From JAPPHA01 sp963662705 (GTDB lineage: Bacteria > Pseudomonadota > Alphaproteobacteria > Rhodobacterales > Rhodobacteraceae): a stretch of DNA of 64,000 bases. This document shows positions 27,352 to 36,364 of the stretch, one piece after another (position 1 is the first letter of the stretch; each line of letters begins with the position of its first letter). The notes beneath the pieces are model-generated. The model searched no databases. It had not been told where the DNA came from and saw nothing but the letters and a program-made list of their open reading frames with translations. The position numbers and the translations under genes were made by a program. Location: assembly GCA_963662705.2 (NCBI GenBank), contig OY759767.1, positions 3,596,001 through 3,660,000 of the forward strand, given 5' to 3'.

Positions 27352-27825
27352 ATGGCCGAGATCCGAGTTCATGCGCGTGGCGTTCCGGGAATACCCGAAA
27401 ATCACGCGACGATTCCGGTCTGGAATTCAGAAGATTGGCACTTCGAGGACTTCGAAGTCGGTGACAAGATCCAGTCGATCCGGCGGACGATTTCGGAAGG
27501 CGAGTCGATACTGATCAAATCGCTGGTCATGGATCACCACCCCTACGTGTCTGACGAACGGTTTGCGGCTGGAGAAGGCGCGTCCGGCAAGCGCCTTGTC
27601 GCAGGCGCCGTGGTGTTTTCCTACGGACTGGGCCTGGCTGCCACGAACTTCCTGAATCGGATTTCCTGTGGCTACGACCGCCTGCGGTTCATTGCGCCCG
27701 TCTTCATCGGAGACACGACCTTCACAATTCGCGAAATCCTGTCGAAAGTGGTAAAGAATCGTGAAATGTGCAAGGTCCGAGTCAGCTACTCGGTGTTCAA
27801 GGGAAAGGGCGAGCATGTTCTCTAA
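27352..27825 (+). CDS. MaoC-family hotdog dehydratase (second copy)
   Basis: A 157-residue hotdog protein starting MAEIRVHARGVPG. Family features are IRRTISEGESILIKSLVMDHHPYVSD, where the usual DxHP-like catalytic helix reads MDHHPYVSD, and KRLVAGAVVFSYGLGLAA. The later strand FIAPVFIGDTTFTIREIL is typical. It is only distantly similar to the divergent copy, so a tandem-duplication origin is unlikely. It heads the rightward operon that includes the binding-protein-like gene and the CoA-transferase. Confidence 0.8.
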   Translation: MAEIRVHARGVPGIPENHATIPVWNSEDWHFEDFEVGDKIQSIRRTISEGESILIKSLVMDHHPYVSDERFAAGEGASGKRLVAGAVVFSYGLGLAATNFLNRISCGYDRLRFIAPVFIGDTTFTIREILSKVVKNREMCKVRVSYSVFKGKGEHVL

Positions 27826-27907
27826 TGCGAGCACCCGATGACCGTGCTCGATCGCAATGCATCGCGGTTCACGGAACAGGCTGATGCGGCGCTGGAGGCA
27901 AAGGTGC

Positions 27908-29035
27908 GTGGCTGAGCTTCGCGGCATGACCTGGGATCATTCCCGTGGCTTCGACCCGATGGTGGCCACGTCCAAGGCGTTTGCAGTGGCGTATCCGGGT
28001 GTTTCCATCACTTGGGAGAAGCGTTCTCTTCAGGCCTTTGCCGACCGCCCGATCAAGGAGATGGCCGACACCTACGATCTGATGGTCATCGACCATCCGC
28101 ACGTGGGCGAAATCGCACGCTCGGGGCTGTTGCTGGCCTTGGATGGAACAGGCCATGACGATGAACTGGCCGAGCTAGCCGCACGATCCGTCGGCGCGTC
28201 GCATCCTTCCTACGAGTTCGACGGCCACCAATGGGCGCTGGCAATTGATGCGGCAACGCCTGTTGCTGCCTATCGCCCCGACAGCATTCGGACACCGCCG
28301 ACCGAATGGAGCGAAGTCATTTCACTGGCGCGCGATGGGCGGGTGGCACTTGCGCTGATCCCAATAAACGCCCTCATGACGTTCATGGGTCTGGCACGTA
28401 ACATGGACGCGCCCGTGGCCGAAGGGCCAAGCCTTGTTGACCGCGACGTTGGCCGCGACGTTCTCGGGATGATGGGGGAAATCGTGTCTCTGCTGGATCG
28501 TCGTTGCCTGGCTCTCGATCCGATTGGTATCTACGAATGGATGGGAAGGACTGCTGACGGACCCAGCTATTCGCCATTTGGCTATGGATACAGCAACTAC
28601 AGCCGCAACGGGTACTGCCGGTTTCCACTGGTCTTCGCGAACGCTCCGGGGATCGGCGGCAACGGCCCCCGCGGCACCGTGATCGGCGGCACAGGGATCG
28701 CGGTGTCTGCGTCCTCGCCGCACTGCGATTTGGCCGCCGCATACGCCTTTTGGATTGCCGGGGCCGAGTGCCAGTCGGGGCTTTTCTTTGACTCTGGCGG
28801 CCAGCCTGGCAACGCCGCCGCGTGGGACAGCGATCACTGCAACGCCGCCTCGCGAAATTTCTTCCGCAACACTCGTGAAACGCTTGAGACGTCCTGGCTT
28901 CGGCCACGCCATGAAGGGTACATGGGCTTTCAGGACAGGGGCGGCGACATCGTGCACGATTTTCTGCGCGGCGCGGCCACGGATAATGCCACGCTCGATG
29001 CGTTGCAGGCAGCCTACGAGGCGAGCCTGGCGTGA
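27908..29035 (+). CDS. Extracellular solute-binding-protein-like gene lacking a signal peptide
   Basis: About 375 residues with the fold-type text of family-1 solute-binding proteins: LRGMTWDHSRGFDPMVATS at the start, YDLMVIDHPHVGEIA near 65, and FWIAGAECQSGLFFDSGGQP near 290. No hydrophobic signal sequence is visible. The GTG at 27908 fits the family; the frame extends to an ATG at 27857. A 25-codon frame (27838-27915) separates it from the MaoC gene and overlaps the start. No permease or ATPase lies nearby, so it may have been recruited as a cytoplasmic binding or enzymatic protein, or has lost its export signal. The stop overlaps the CoA-transferase start (GTGA). Confidence 0.65.
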   Translation: MAELRGMTWDHSRGFDPMVATSKAFAVAYPGVSITWEKRSLQAFADRPIKEMADTYDLMVIDHPHVGEIARSGLLLALDGTGHDDELAELAARSVGASHPSYEFDGHQWALAIDAATPVAAYRPDSIRTPPTEWSEVISLARDGRVALALIPINALMTFMGLARNMDAPVAEGPSLVDRDVGRDVLGMMGEIVSLLDRRCLALDPIGIYEWMGRTADGPSYSPFGYGYSNYSRNGYCRFPLVFANAPGIGGNGPRGTVIGGTGIAVSASSPHCDLAAAYAFWIAGAECQSGLFFDSGGQPGNAAAWDSDHCNAASRNFFRNTRETLETSWLRPRHEGYMGFQDRGGDIVHDFLRGAATDNATLDALQAAYEASLA

Positions 29036-30243
29036 AGGTGATGGCGCAAGACCGGCGCCCGCTCGACGGGCTTGTGGTTTTTGACTTCAGCCAGTTTCTG
29101 TCGGGTCCGCTGGCGTCGCTGAAGCTGGCCGACCTGGGTGCGCGCGTCATCAAGGTCGAGCGTCCCGGATCCGGTGACCTCTGCCGCCACCTTTATCTTT
29201 CCGACACGGATATCGATGGTGACAACACGCTTTTCCACGCGATCAACCGCAACAAGGAAGGCCTGGTAGCCGATCTTCGCGATGAGGCCGACAAGGAAAT
29301 GCTCCGCGCTTTGCTCAAGCACGCCGATGTCATGATTCAAAACTTTCGCCCCGGAGTGATCGAGCGGCAGGGATTTGGCTATGAGTCCGTGCGCGAGATC
29401 AATCCGAACATCGTGTATGGTTCGATCTCGGGATTTGGGGAGGAGGGGCCCTGGAAGGACCTTCCGGGCCAGGACCTGCTCGCACAAGCGCGATCGGGCC
29501 TTCTGTGGCTGACCGGCAACCGGGACGATCCACCGGTCCCGATCGGTCTTGCCGTGGCCGACATGCTCGCTGGCAATGCGCTCGTGCAAGGCATTCTCGC
29601 CGCACTGGTGGGCCGGAGCGTTCACGGGCGAGGTGCACACGTGCAGACCAGCCTGTTCGAGGCAGTGATCGACTTTCAGTTCGAAGTGCTCACAACTCAC
29701 CTTAACGATGGTCGTCGTTTGCCCGAGCGAAGCGGCGTCAACGGTGCCCATGCGTATCTCGGCGCGCCGTATGGGGTCTACGAAACGGCGGACGGGTACC
29801 TGGCCGTCGCGATGACACCGTCACTTGAGAAACTGGCCGAACTCATGGAGATCGACGGCCTTTCGCACTGGTTCGGCGACCCGGCTGCCCTGATGAACCA
29901 ACGCGATGAAATCAAGTCGATCATGGCCGATGCGATCCGCAAGCGTACCACGCGGGACTGGCTGGAAGTGTTGCAGCCCGCCGACATCTGGTGCTCTGAA
30001 GTGCTTGATTGGCCGCAAATGCTGGCAACCGAGGCGTTTCAGAAGCTCGATTTCCATCAGACTCTTCGCCGGAACGGAACCGCGGAGTTGAACGCGCTGC
30101 GGGGGCCTCTTCGGATCGACGGACAAACCCTCAAGAGCGATCGCGCCGCCCCGGAGCTTGGCGCAGACCGCGGCCGAATACTTGCGGAGTTGCTTCCCGG
30201 TCATGTGCCGGCGGAAAACGCAAGCGAAGAACCGCCTGAATGA
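29032..30243 (+). CDS. CaiB/BaiF-type (family III) CoA-transferase
   Basis: A 403-residue enzyme. The N-terminal block LVVFDFSQFLSGPLASLKLADLGARVIKVE and the catalytic aspartate in LPGQDLLAQA near residue 145 are canonical, as is GAHVQTSLFEAV near 203. It transfers CoA between a donor thioester and a carboxylic acid, activating the pathway acid. The GTG start overlaps the preceding stop; an internal ATG four codons in is an alternative. It follows MaoC and binding-protein genes and precedes a broken transporter gene and an enolase-superfamily gene, consistent with catabolism of a hydroxy or sugar acid as its CoA ester. Confidence 0.9.
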   Translation: MKVMAQDRRPLDGLVVFDFSQFLSGPLASLKLADLGARVIKVERPGSGDLCRHLYLSDTDIDGDNTLFHAINRNKEGLVADLRDEADKEMLRALLKHADVMIQNFRPGVIERQGFGYESVREINPNIVYGSISGFGEEGPWKDLPGQDLLAQARSGLLWLTGNRDDPPVPIGLAVADMLAGNALVQGILAALVGRSVHGRGAHVQTSLFEAVIDFQFEVLTTHLNDGRRLPERSGVNGAHAYLGAPYGVYETADGYLAVAMTPSLEKLAELMEIDGLSHWFGDPAALMNQRDEIKSIMADAIRKRTTRDWLEVLQPADIWCSEVLDWPQMLATEAFQKLDFHQTLRRNGTAELNALRGPLRIDGQTLKSDRAAPELGADRGRILAELLPGHVPAENASEEPPE

Positions 30244-30276
30244 CCTTTCGGAACCGGCATGAAAAGGGAGGAAACA

Positions 30277-30537
30277 ATGTACAGTCTGACAGTGAAGGCC
30301 ATGGCGGCCACAGGCATTGTACCGCTGATGGCGGTCCAGCCGGTTGCGCAGGATTGCGGCAGCTTCGACGGCTACACGTTGCGCGTGTAAATGGTTGGCG
30401 GTGCCCAATACGAGCCGCTCTATTCAGAAATCGAGGAGTGGGAAGAGTTGACGGGCGAACGGCATGCTTGCCGGCTTTCACTCGACAGGGCGCATGTCTT
30501 TGATGCGGCAACCGACCGTTCAGTGAGGATCGGCTGA
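30277..30537 (+). pseudogene. Internally deleted solute-binding-protein gene with an in-frame stop
   Basis: After an AGGGAGGAAA ribosome binding site the frame encodes a signal peptide (MYSLTVKAMAATG and on to VAQ) and the mature start GSFDGYTLRV. An in-frame TAA at 30388 then interrupts it, and the same frame resumes MVGGAQYEPLYSEIEEWEEL, typical of the N terminus of family-1 binding proteins. Only about 30 further codons remain before TGA, so most of a normal 400-residue protein is missing, yet the frame still ends coupled (TGATG) to the next gene. This fits an internal deletion plus a nonsense mutation. It is not functional as a transporter component. Confidence 0.7.
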
Positions 30538-31646
30538 TGGCGCGAATAGGCGAAGTCGAAATCCTGATGGTTGACCTGCCACCGGCCGTTAAACGGGTGG
30601 ATGCGATCCAGTCGTTCGAAAGCCAGGAAACCCCCATTGTGCGGATCACGGATTCCGAGGGTGCAGAGGGCATTGGTTACGCCTACACCATTGGCACAGG
30701 TGGCCCGGCCGTTATCAGGATGCTTGAAAGAACGCTTGGTCCCCGTTTGCCTGGGCGCGAGGCCGAGGAGATCAACGGCATCTGGCGGGACTTGCTGTCT
30801 TCCACTCACGCCACTGCGGTTGGTGCAATCACCTCGATAGCATTGGCGGCAATTGACACGGCGCTCTGGGATTTGCGCTGCAAGCGGGCCGGTCTGCCGC
30901 TCTGGCAGCTGGCAGGCGGCTCGAATTCAGAAGTGCCCCTTTATACAACTGAGGGCGGCTGGCTGCATCTGACCGCCGATGACCTGGCCGAGGACGCCGT
31001 GGCGATGAAAGCCAAGGGCTTCACCGGTTCAAAGATCAAGATCGGCAAGCCTTCCATCGCGGAAGACCGCGCGCGCCTGAGTGCAGTGAGGGAAGCCGTG
31101 GGAGAGGATTTCCGCATCATGGTCGATGCCAATCAGGCGTTTGATCTTGCCGAAGCGCAGCGGCGCGCCGACATGCTGGCCGACTTTGGCGTGCACTGGT
31201 TCGAGGAGCCCATGCCCGCTGACAACATCGGCGCTCACGTGGATTTGGTCCGACATTCGCGCGTTCCCATCGCAGTGGGCGAAAGCATGTATTCGTTGTC
31301 GCAGTTCAAGGACTATCTCCAGTTTGGGGCCGCAAGCATCATTCAAACCGATGTCGCCCGGATCGGGGGGATTACACAGTGGCTGAAGGCGGCACATCTT
31401 GCTGAGGGTTTCGGCGTTTCGATTTGCCCGCATTTCCTGATGGAACTGCATGTCAGCCTTGTCTGCGCCGTGCCGAACGCGCCAACACTGGAATACATTC
31501 CGCAACTCGATGAAATCACGACCTCGCGGCTCGATATCCGCGGTGGCACGGCATACCCACCGAGCAGCAGTGGGATCGGGATTGATTGGGATTGGGACGT
31601 GATCCGTGGACGCATCGTCCCTGGCACGCATTTCACGCTGTCATGA
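30537..31646 (+). CDS. Enolase-superfamily enzyme, mandelate racemase subgroup
   Basis: A 369-residue enzyme with all superfamily residues: Lys166 and Lys168 (KIK motif), Asp197 in MVDANQAF, Glu223/224 in WFEEPMPADN, Glu249 in AVGESMYS and His299 in ICPHFLMELH. The KxK plus His-Asp arrangement supports racemase, epimerase or acid-sugar dehydratase activity. The start overlaps the end of the broken binding-protein gene (TGATG). The downstream mutarotase, RraA-like and lactonase-type genes suggest a dehydratase acting on a deoxysugar acid such as fuconate or rhamnonate, though that substrate is inferred from context only. Confidence 0.87.
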   Translation: MARIGEVEILMVDLPPAVKRVDAIQSFESQETPIVRITDSEGAEGIGYAYTIGTGGPAVIRMLERTLGPRLPGREAEEINGIWRDLLSSTHATAVGAITSIALAAIDTALWDLRCKRAGLPLWQLAGGSNSEVPLYTTEGGWLHLTADDLAEDAVAMKAKGFTGSKIKIGKPSIAEDRARLSAVREAVGEDFRIMVDANQAFDLAEAQRRADMLADFGVHWFEEPMPADNIGAHVDLVRHSRVPIAVGESMYSLSQFKDYLQFGAASIIQTDVARIGGITQWLKAAHLAEGFGVSICPHFLMELHVSLVCAVPNAPTLEYIPQLDEITTSRLDIRGGTAYPPSSSGIGIDWDWDVIRGRIVPGTHFTLS

Positions 31647-31659
31647 AAGGAGAAACGTC

Positions 31660-31989
31660 ATGCAGCGCATGGGCATGGTCATCGGGCTGAAGCCTGAAAA
31701 AGTCACGGAATACAAACGTCTCCACGCGGCGGCTTGGCCCGAGATTCTCGACATGATCTCGACCTGCAACATCACCAATTATTCGATCTTTCTCAAGGAG
31801 CCCGAGAACATGCTGTTCGGGTACTGGGAGTATTGCGGCGAAGACTTCGCTGCGGACGCGGCGAAGATGGCCGCCGACCCCATGACACAGAAATGGTGGG
31901 ACGTCTGCATGCCCTGTCAGGCACCCCTTGAAACCCGAAAGGACGGGGAGTGGTGGGCGATGATGGAAGAAGTCTTCCATCATGACTGA
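31660..31989 (+). CDS. L-rhamnose mutarotase family protein
   Basis: A 109-residue RhaM/RhaU-like protein. It begins MQRMGMVIGLKPEKVTEYKR and carries LHAAAWPEILDMI, NITNYSIFL and MLFGYWEYCG, all standard family text with the catalytic histidine in 'LHAxxWPE'. Its C-terminal MMEEVFHHD ends at the usual length. The ATG at 31660 has AAAGGAGA directly upstream. These enzymes interconvert the anomers of a deoxysugar. The stop overlaps the next start by eight bases. Confidence 0.87.
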   Translation: MQRMGMVIGLKPEKVTEYKRLHAAAWPEILDMISTCNITNYSIFLKEPENMLFGYWEYCGEDFAADAAKMAADPMTQKWWDVCMPCQAPLETRKDGEWWAMMEEVFHHD

Positions 31990-32632
31990 CTCACGGATTG
32001 ATCGGTTCGGGAGTTGTTATACCGGCGTCGTGCATGACGTCATGCGTGCGCGTGGCATGACGGATTTCACTCTGCCGCCCCGTATCACGCCGCTGCAGCC
32101 CGAGATGACGTTGTGTGGACCGGCCTGGACTGTCGAGGGGGGCATTGATGAATCTGCAGATCCGCACCAGACGCTCCTGGATTGGACCGGCCTGCTCTCG
32201 AAAGCGCAGCCGGAGCATATCTGGTGTGCGCAACCAAATACGCATCTGATTGCTCAAATGGGGGAGCTTTCGGCCGAAACGCTCCATGCAAAGGGTGTTC
32301 TGGGGTGCGTTGTGGATGGGGCCCTGCGGGACGCAAACTTCATCCTGAATCTCGGATTTGCGTGCTGGCGCACGCATCACACGCCGCGTGACGTGGTCGG
32401 TCTGTGGCGGCCAACTGCAATAGAGGCGCCGATCACCATCGGCGACGTGCGTATCGAATCGGGCGACTGGCTGCACGGAGATCGCGACGGCATGGTGCGG
32501 GTGCCGGTTGGCATCCTGGACGAGATCATTGACGCGGCGAGCGAGGCGATGGTCACCGAGAACAAGGTGCGGTCAGCGATACTGTCCGGGGCCGATCCGC
32601 AGGATGCCTATCGGAAGTATGGTAAGTTTTGA
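31982..32632 (+). CDS. RraA-like / 4-hydroxy-4-methyl-2-oxoglutarate aldolase family protein
   Basis: A 216-residue RraA-fold protein. The core motif GVLGCVVDGALRDANFIL corresponds to the family's 'GaViDGavRD' active site, where Asp and Arg bind metal and substrate. GDWLHGDRDGMVRVP is the other hallmark. Members act as class II pyruvate aldolases or oxaloacetate decarboxylases; the RNase E inhibitor role applies only to enterobacterial RraA. In this operon it most likely cleaves a 2-keto sugar acid produced by the enolase-superfamily dehydratase. Confidence 0.82.
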   Translation: MTDSRIDRFGSCYTGVVHDVMRARGMTDFTLPPRITPLQPEMTLCGPAWTVEGGIDESADPHQTLLDWTGLLSKAQPEHIWCAQPNTHLIAQMGELSAETLHAKGVLGCVVDGALRDANFILNLGFACWRTHHTPRDVVGLWRPTAIEAPITIGDVRIESGDWLHGDRDGMVRVPVGILDEIIDAASEAMVTENKVRSAILSGADPQDAYRKYGKF

Positions 32633-32926
32633 TGGGAGCGGTGGATCAGCGCCTGCTGTTATTGTCGACAGCACGCGGGTGTGCGCAACCAATCTCAACG
32701 ACGGCGCTCTAGCGGGACATCTGGGTGTTGGAGCCCGACAGCTTTCGATTTGCGGGCGCTACTGGTCCGATGCGCGTGCACGGCCAAATCCAGTGCGTGA
32801 ATTTGCCAAAGAGCAAGGGCCTTCTCGCGGTCACAATCTGCGGGCCGGGGACGTGCGCGAGTTGTGGATTGCAGTGCTCGGCAACGAGCGGCCGGAAGTC
32901 ACCGACGACCGGGAAGGAACCAGAGC
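32633..32926. other. Intergenic remnant, no recognisable gene
   Basis: About 290 bases lie between the RraA-like gene and the amidohydrolase. One frame reads NPVREFAKEQGPSRGHNL followed by AGDVRELWIAVL, which looks protein-like but matches no family I can name. It may be the tail of a deleted gene. No hairpin terminator stands out. Confidence 0.3.
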
Positions 32927-33814
32927 ATGATTGGATTGATCGACACGCACCAGCACCTCGTGTACCCGGAGGTTGCAAGTTATTCCTGGACAAATGAAAT
33001 CCCGGCCCTGGCGGACAGAGCATTCACGCTGAAGGACTATCAAGACCTTACCGAAGGCTTCGGTATCGATGGCACGCTCTTTATGGAAGCGGCGGCTGAC
33101 GATCCCGGCATCGAGGCCGAAACACGTCATGTCTCGGCGTTGGCAAAGATCCCATCCAACGGCATTCGCGGGCTCGTTGCGACCTGCCGTCCCGAAACCG
33201 ACGAAGGATTCGAAGCCTGGATCGAGGAAGCGCAAGCGCTCGGTGCTGTCGGATTCCGGCGCATACTGCATGTCGTCGAGGATAACATGTCCACAAGCGA
33301 TACGTTCCGCGCCAATGTCCGTCGAATCGGCGACAAGGGCATGACGTTCGACATGTGCTTTCTTGCCCGGCAGCTGCCGCTTGCCGCAGACCTTGCTGTA
33401 GCCTGCGAGAACACATCCTTGATTCTGGATCATTGTGGTGTGCCCGACATTGCCGGTGGTGGCCTTGATCCGTGGCGCGAGGATATGCGCCGCCTTGCCG
33501 GATTGCCCAACGTCACCTGCAAGCTCTCTGGAGTGATGGCGTATTGTGCGCCAGGCGATGCCACTTACGACGCGATCAAACATTATGTCGATCATGTGCT
33601 GGAGGCGTTTGGTCCCGATCGCATGGTCTGGGGCAGCGATTGGCCAGTCGTCGAAATGGCCAACGGGATCCAGGACTGGATCGGCGTGACGCGCCGAATT
33701 CTGGCCGATCTGAGCGAAGCGGAAGCCAGCGCGATTGGACGCGCCACCGCTCTGCGTGTCTATGGAGTCGAGGAGGGCAGTCGACAAACGGGTAGTCGCA
33801 ATTACGCCTGCTGA
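32927..33814 (+). CDS. Amidohydrolase-2 family lactonase-type hydrolase
   Basis: A 295-residue TIM-barrel hydrolase of the L-fuconolactonase / dicarboxylate-lactonase group. The N-terminal metal motif IDTHQHLV, a FRRILHVVED segment, the histidine in LILDHCGVPD and the aspartate in MVWGSDWPV near 247 are all present. The start is the ATG at 32927; the longer frame from 32864 is not family-like. It closes the catabolic cluster. A lactone hydrolase fits upstream of the enolase-superfamily dehydratase in a sugar to lactone to acid to keto-acid scheme. Confidence 0.85.
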   Translation: MIGLIDTHQHLVYPEVASYSWTNEIPALADRAFTLKDYQDLTEGFGIDGTLFMEAAADDPGIEAETRHVSALAKIPSNGIRGLVATCRPETDEGFEAWIEEAQALGAVGFRRILHVVEDNMSTSDTFRANVRRIGDKGMTFDMCFLARQLPLAADLAVACENTSLILDHCGVPDIAGGGLDPWREDMRRLAGLPNVTCKLSGVMAYCAPGDATYDAIKHYVDHVLEAFGPDRMVWGSDWPVVEMANGIQDWIGVTRRILADLSEAEASAIGRATALRVYGVEEGSRQTGSRNYAC

Positions 33815-34073
33815 CAGACGGGTCGCTGCCGTGATGCTCTCGTCTGTCTTGTGGTAGCGCCTTGCGGCCGCCCGGATCCCCTGACCCAAAGGGATGCCGC
33901 GCCTTCACGGCGCAATGTGTTATGCGGGTTGGTGCCGAGGCTGTCTCGGGGTCAAGGGATGCCATGATACAGGCGAGGTTGGAGCTGTCCTCGTTGGTCC
34001 CGACTGTGTGGTTGTAGCGCGGCTGCGTACGGCATACTCGTCGGATCAGTCGTTCACGGATGATTGGACCTGT

Positions 34074-35381
34074 CTACCAGTGAGCCCGCTTGGCCGCGAC
34101 TTGCCCGCTGACATCCTGCCACGGCGGCAGGTCGGTAAAGTGCCATCGTATGTATTTCACCAAATCCTCGATATCGCTGTCCGATATCGAGGCCCCGAAG
34201 CCCGGCATCGACCGTTGCAGGGCTCCGCGCGGAGGCCGGATTCCGTCAAAAATAATATGTATGACGTTTCTCGGGTCCGGGGCATTGACGGTCCCCGTCA
34301 ATGCCAGAGATACGGGGATCTGCCCGATGCCTCTCTTGTGGCAGGTCGCACACTGGTCCGCAAACACCTCCATTCCACGAAGGAGTGCAGGATCATCGGA
34401 AACCCTTGCCGGCCGGTAGCCGAATTCCGTCCCCCAATCCAGGGAGCGCGCTCTTTCGAGAATGGCATTCTTCTCAGCATCGGCAAGTTGCCGTCGTTGA
34501 ATCGATTCGAAATAGGCGGCGATTGCGAATATGTCGTCTTCCGACTGGGAGTAGAGATGGTTTACAACCGGAGCCATCGGCCCGGCCGCAATCCCGTGCT
34601 CCTCGTCCCACCCATCAAAGAGGTAGTTGACGAGCTGCAGCTGGGACCAGGGAATGGGAGTCCGGGACATTTCGTTGAGTGCGGGCGCGTGCCACTCCTC
34701 GGCCTCGCCGCCCGCATACGCCGCTGCCTGCATGACCGCACCGAACATGTTTCGCGGTGAATGGCAGGCCCCGCAGTGTCCCAGCCCTTCCGCAAGATAG
34801 GCCCCGCGATTCCACTCCTCGTCTTTCAGACTGTCTGGCCGGAATTCCCCCTTTTCCAGGAACAGCAGTTTCCAGCCGGCGAGCAACATCCGAACGTTGA
34901 ACGGAAATCCGAGTTCGTTCTCCGGTGGTTCATATTCCACCGGCTCAAGCGTCGTGAGATGCGCGTAGATCGCCCGAATGTCCTCATCGGTCGCCTTGGT
35001 GAAATGGTCGTAAGGGAAGGCAGGATAGAGGTGCCGTCCGTTGCGGTCTACGCCTTCACGCATGGCGCGCCTGAATGCCTCTTCCGACCAGCTGCCTATC
35101 CCGGTTGCGACATCCGGCGTGATGTTGGTCGAGTAGATCGTGCCGAAAGGGGTCGCCAGGGCCAGTCCACCCGCAAAAGGAGCACCGCCCGGCGCAGTGT
35201 GGCAAACTTCGCAGGCGCCAATGCCTGTCAGCGCTTCACCCAGGAGCAATTGGGCCGTGTCGAACTCGGCACCTCCGGTCTGTTCGACAGGGGCAATTTC
35301 ACGGTGCATATTGGCCCAGATTGCTGCCGCAGCCAGGATTGCGACAAGAACCGCAGCAACTGAGAGCAATACCCGGGACAT
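34074..35381 (-). CDS. Triheme cytochrome c (dehydrogenase cytochrome subunit type)
   Basis: About 435 residues with an N-terminal membrane anchor (residues 3-25) and three heme motifs: CEVCHTAPGG near 57, CGACHSPRNMFG near 205 and CATCHKRG near 345. This three-domain layout is that of the cytochrome subunits paired with membrane-associated alcohol, gluconate and nicotinate/isoquinoline dehydrogenases. The logical partner is the IorAB-type enzyme at 20-23 kb, now 11 kb away on the same strand. I start at the ATG at 35381; a GTG two codons upstream is possible. It follows the SUMF1-domain gene directly. Confidence 0.86.
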   Translation of the reverse strand: MSRVLLSVAAVLVAILAAAAIWANMHREIAPVEQTGGAEFDTAQLLLGEALTGIGACEVCHTAPGGAPFAGGLALATPFGTIYSTNITPDVATGIGSWSEEAFRRAMREGVDRNGRHLYPAFPYDHFTKATDEDIRAIYAHLTTLEPVEYEPPENELGFPFNVRMLLAGWKLLFLEKGEFRPDSLKDEEWNRGAYLAEGLGHCGACHSPRNMFGAVMQAAAYAGGEAEEWHAPALNEMSRTPIPWSQLQLVNYLFDGWDEEHGIAAGPMAPVVNHLYSQSEDDIFAIAAYFESIQRRQLADAEKNAILERARSLDWGTEFGYRPARVSDDPALLRGMEVFADQCATCHKRGIGQIPVSLALTGTVNAPDPRNVIHIIFDGIRPPRGALQRSMPGFGASISDSDIEDLVKYIRWHFTDLPPWQDVSGQVAAKRAHW

Positions 35382-35394
35382 GAGCACGCGGACT

Positions 35395-36300
35395 TTATCT
35401 GCAAGCCGATTCGAAGCCGCTCGAAGCGTAGCGTTCGAGAGCAGGGTCGATCCCGGACGCGGCCAGCTGCCTCAGAACCCGGAATCCCAGATCGTTCCGG
35501 CCCCTGCCCTCATCCCTGGAAACCCTGAACCGAGACAGCCCTGCCCAGTCGCTGTGGAAGGTCCCGCCCCTGGTTATCCGCTTCCCGCAGCTATCGTCCA
35601 GCCGGGCACTCCCGTCCACCGGTGAATCGGCCAAATCGCCGTCACCACAATCAAGTGTCCACTCCGATACATTGCCCAGCATGTCGGCGAGGCCGAAAGG
35701 ATTTCTGTGCTTGCCCCCGACATTTGCCGAAGTCAGTTCATCCTCCCGGCCCATCACGTCCGAACCAAAGCAGGTGGCACATTTTGCTTCTCCCGTCTTG
35801 AGGTTGCCCCGGACATACCACTTAGACTCGTGCCCGGCGCCTGCACGGGCGGCAAACTCCCACTCGCTTTCGCTCGGAAGCCGATATGCCTGTCCGGTGC
35901 GCTCCGAGAGCCATTCGGCATATGCATTCGCGTCATTCCAGCTTACGCAAACAACCGGGCGGGTGTCACGCTGGCGAAATCCCGGATCGTTCCATCCACC
36001 TTCCGGGTAGTCGATATCACCGGTCGTTCGGAAGAGCTGGCATCCCCTTGACTTCAAGCCAGTGGCATTCGCGAATTCTGCAAACTCGCCCACCGTGACC
36101 TCGCACCTCGACAGCGCATAGTCGTAGTCGATATTCACCGTGACGGGCGTGTCATTGAGGTTTCCCGCGCGCGGAAATGACCCACCTTCGATCTTCACCA
36201 TGAGCGGGCACGTCACACAATCCTGCAATTCTTCGAATGCGAAGACATGATTTGGAACGAAGATCAACCCGAACGCAAACAGCGGCAGGAATCTGGACAT
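35395..36300 (-). CDS. Secreted SUMF1/formylglycine-enzyme-fold protein lacking the catalytic cysteines
   Basis: A 301-residue protein with a signal peptide (residues 1-21, ending FAFEE). It has the full SUMF1 fold text: KIEGGSFPRAG, SRCEVTVGEFAEFANATG, VVCVSWNDANAYAEWLS, YRLPSESEWEFAARAG, NPFGLADMLGNVSEW and GFRVLRQL. In true formylglycine-generating enzymes the C-terminal GGS block is followed by two active-site cysteines. Here it reads RGGTFHSDWAGLSRFRVSR with none. It is therefore more likely a PvdO-like or structural member. Its position between soxA and a triheme cytochrome suggests a periplasmic accessory role in sulfur oxidation. Confidence 0.83.
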   Translation of the reverse strand: MSRFLPLFAFGLIFVPNHVFAFEELQDCVTCPLMVKIEGGSFPRAGNLNDTPVTVNIDYDYALSRCEVTVGEFAEFANATGLKSRGCQLFRTTGDIDYPEGGWNDPGFRQRDTRPVVCVSWNDANAYAEWLSERTGQAYRLPSESEWEFAARAGAGHESKWYVRGNLKTGEAKCATCFGSDVMGREDELTSANVGGKHRNPFGLADMLGNVSEWTLDCGDGDLADSPVDGSARLDDSCGKRITRGGTFHSDWAGLSRFRVSRDEGRGRNDLGFRVLRQLAASGIDPALERYASSGFESACR

Positions 36301-36364
36301 GGATTTTCCCCTTTCATATCAACCGCCTTCCTCCGACAGGGTCCACCGCCTGGGCGGGGCCGCG

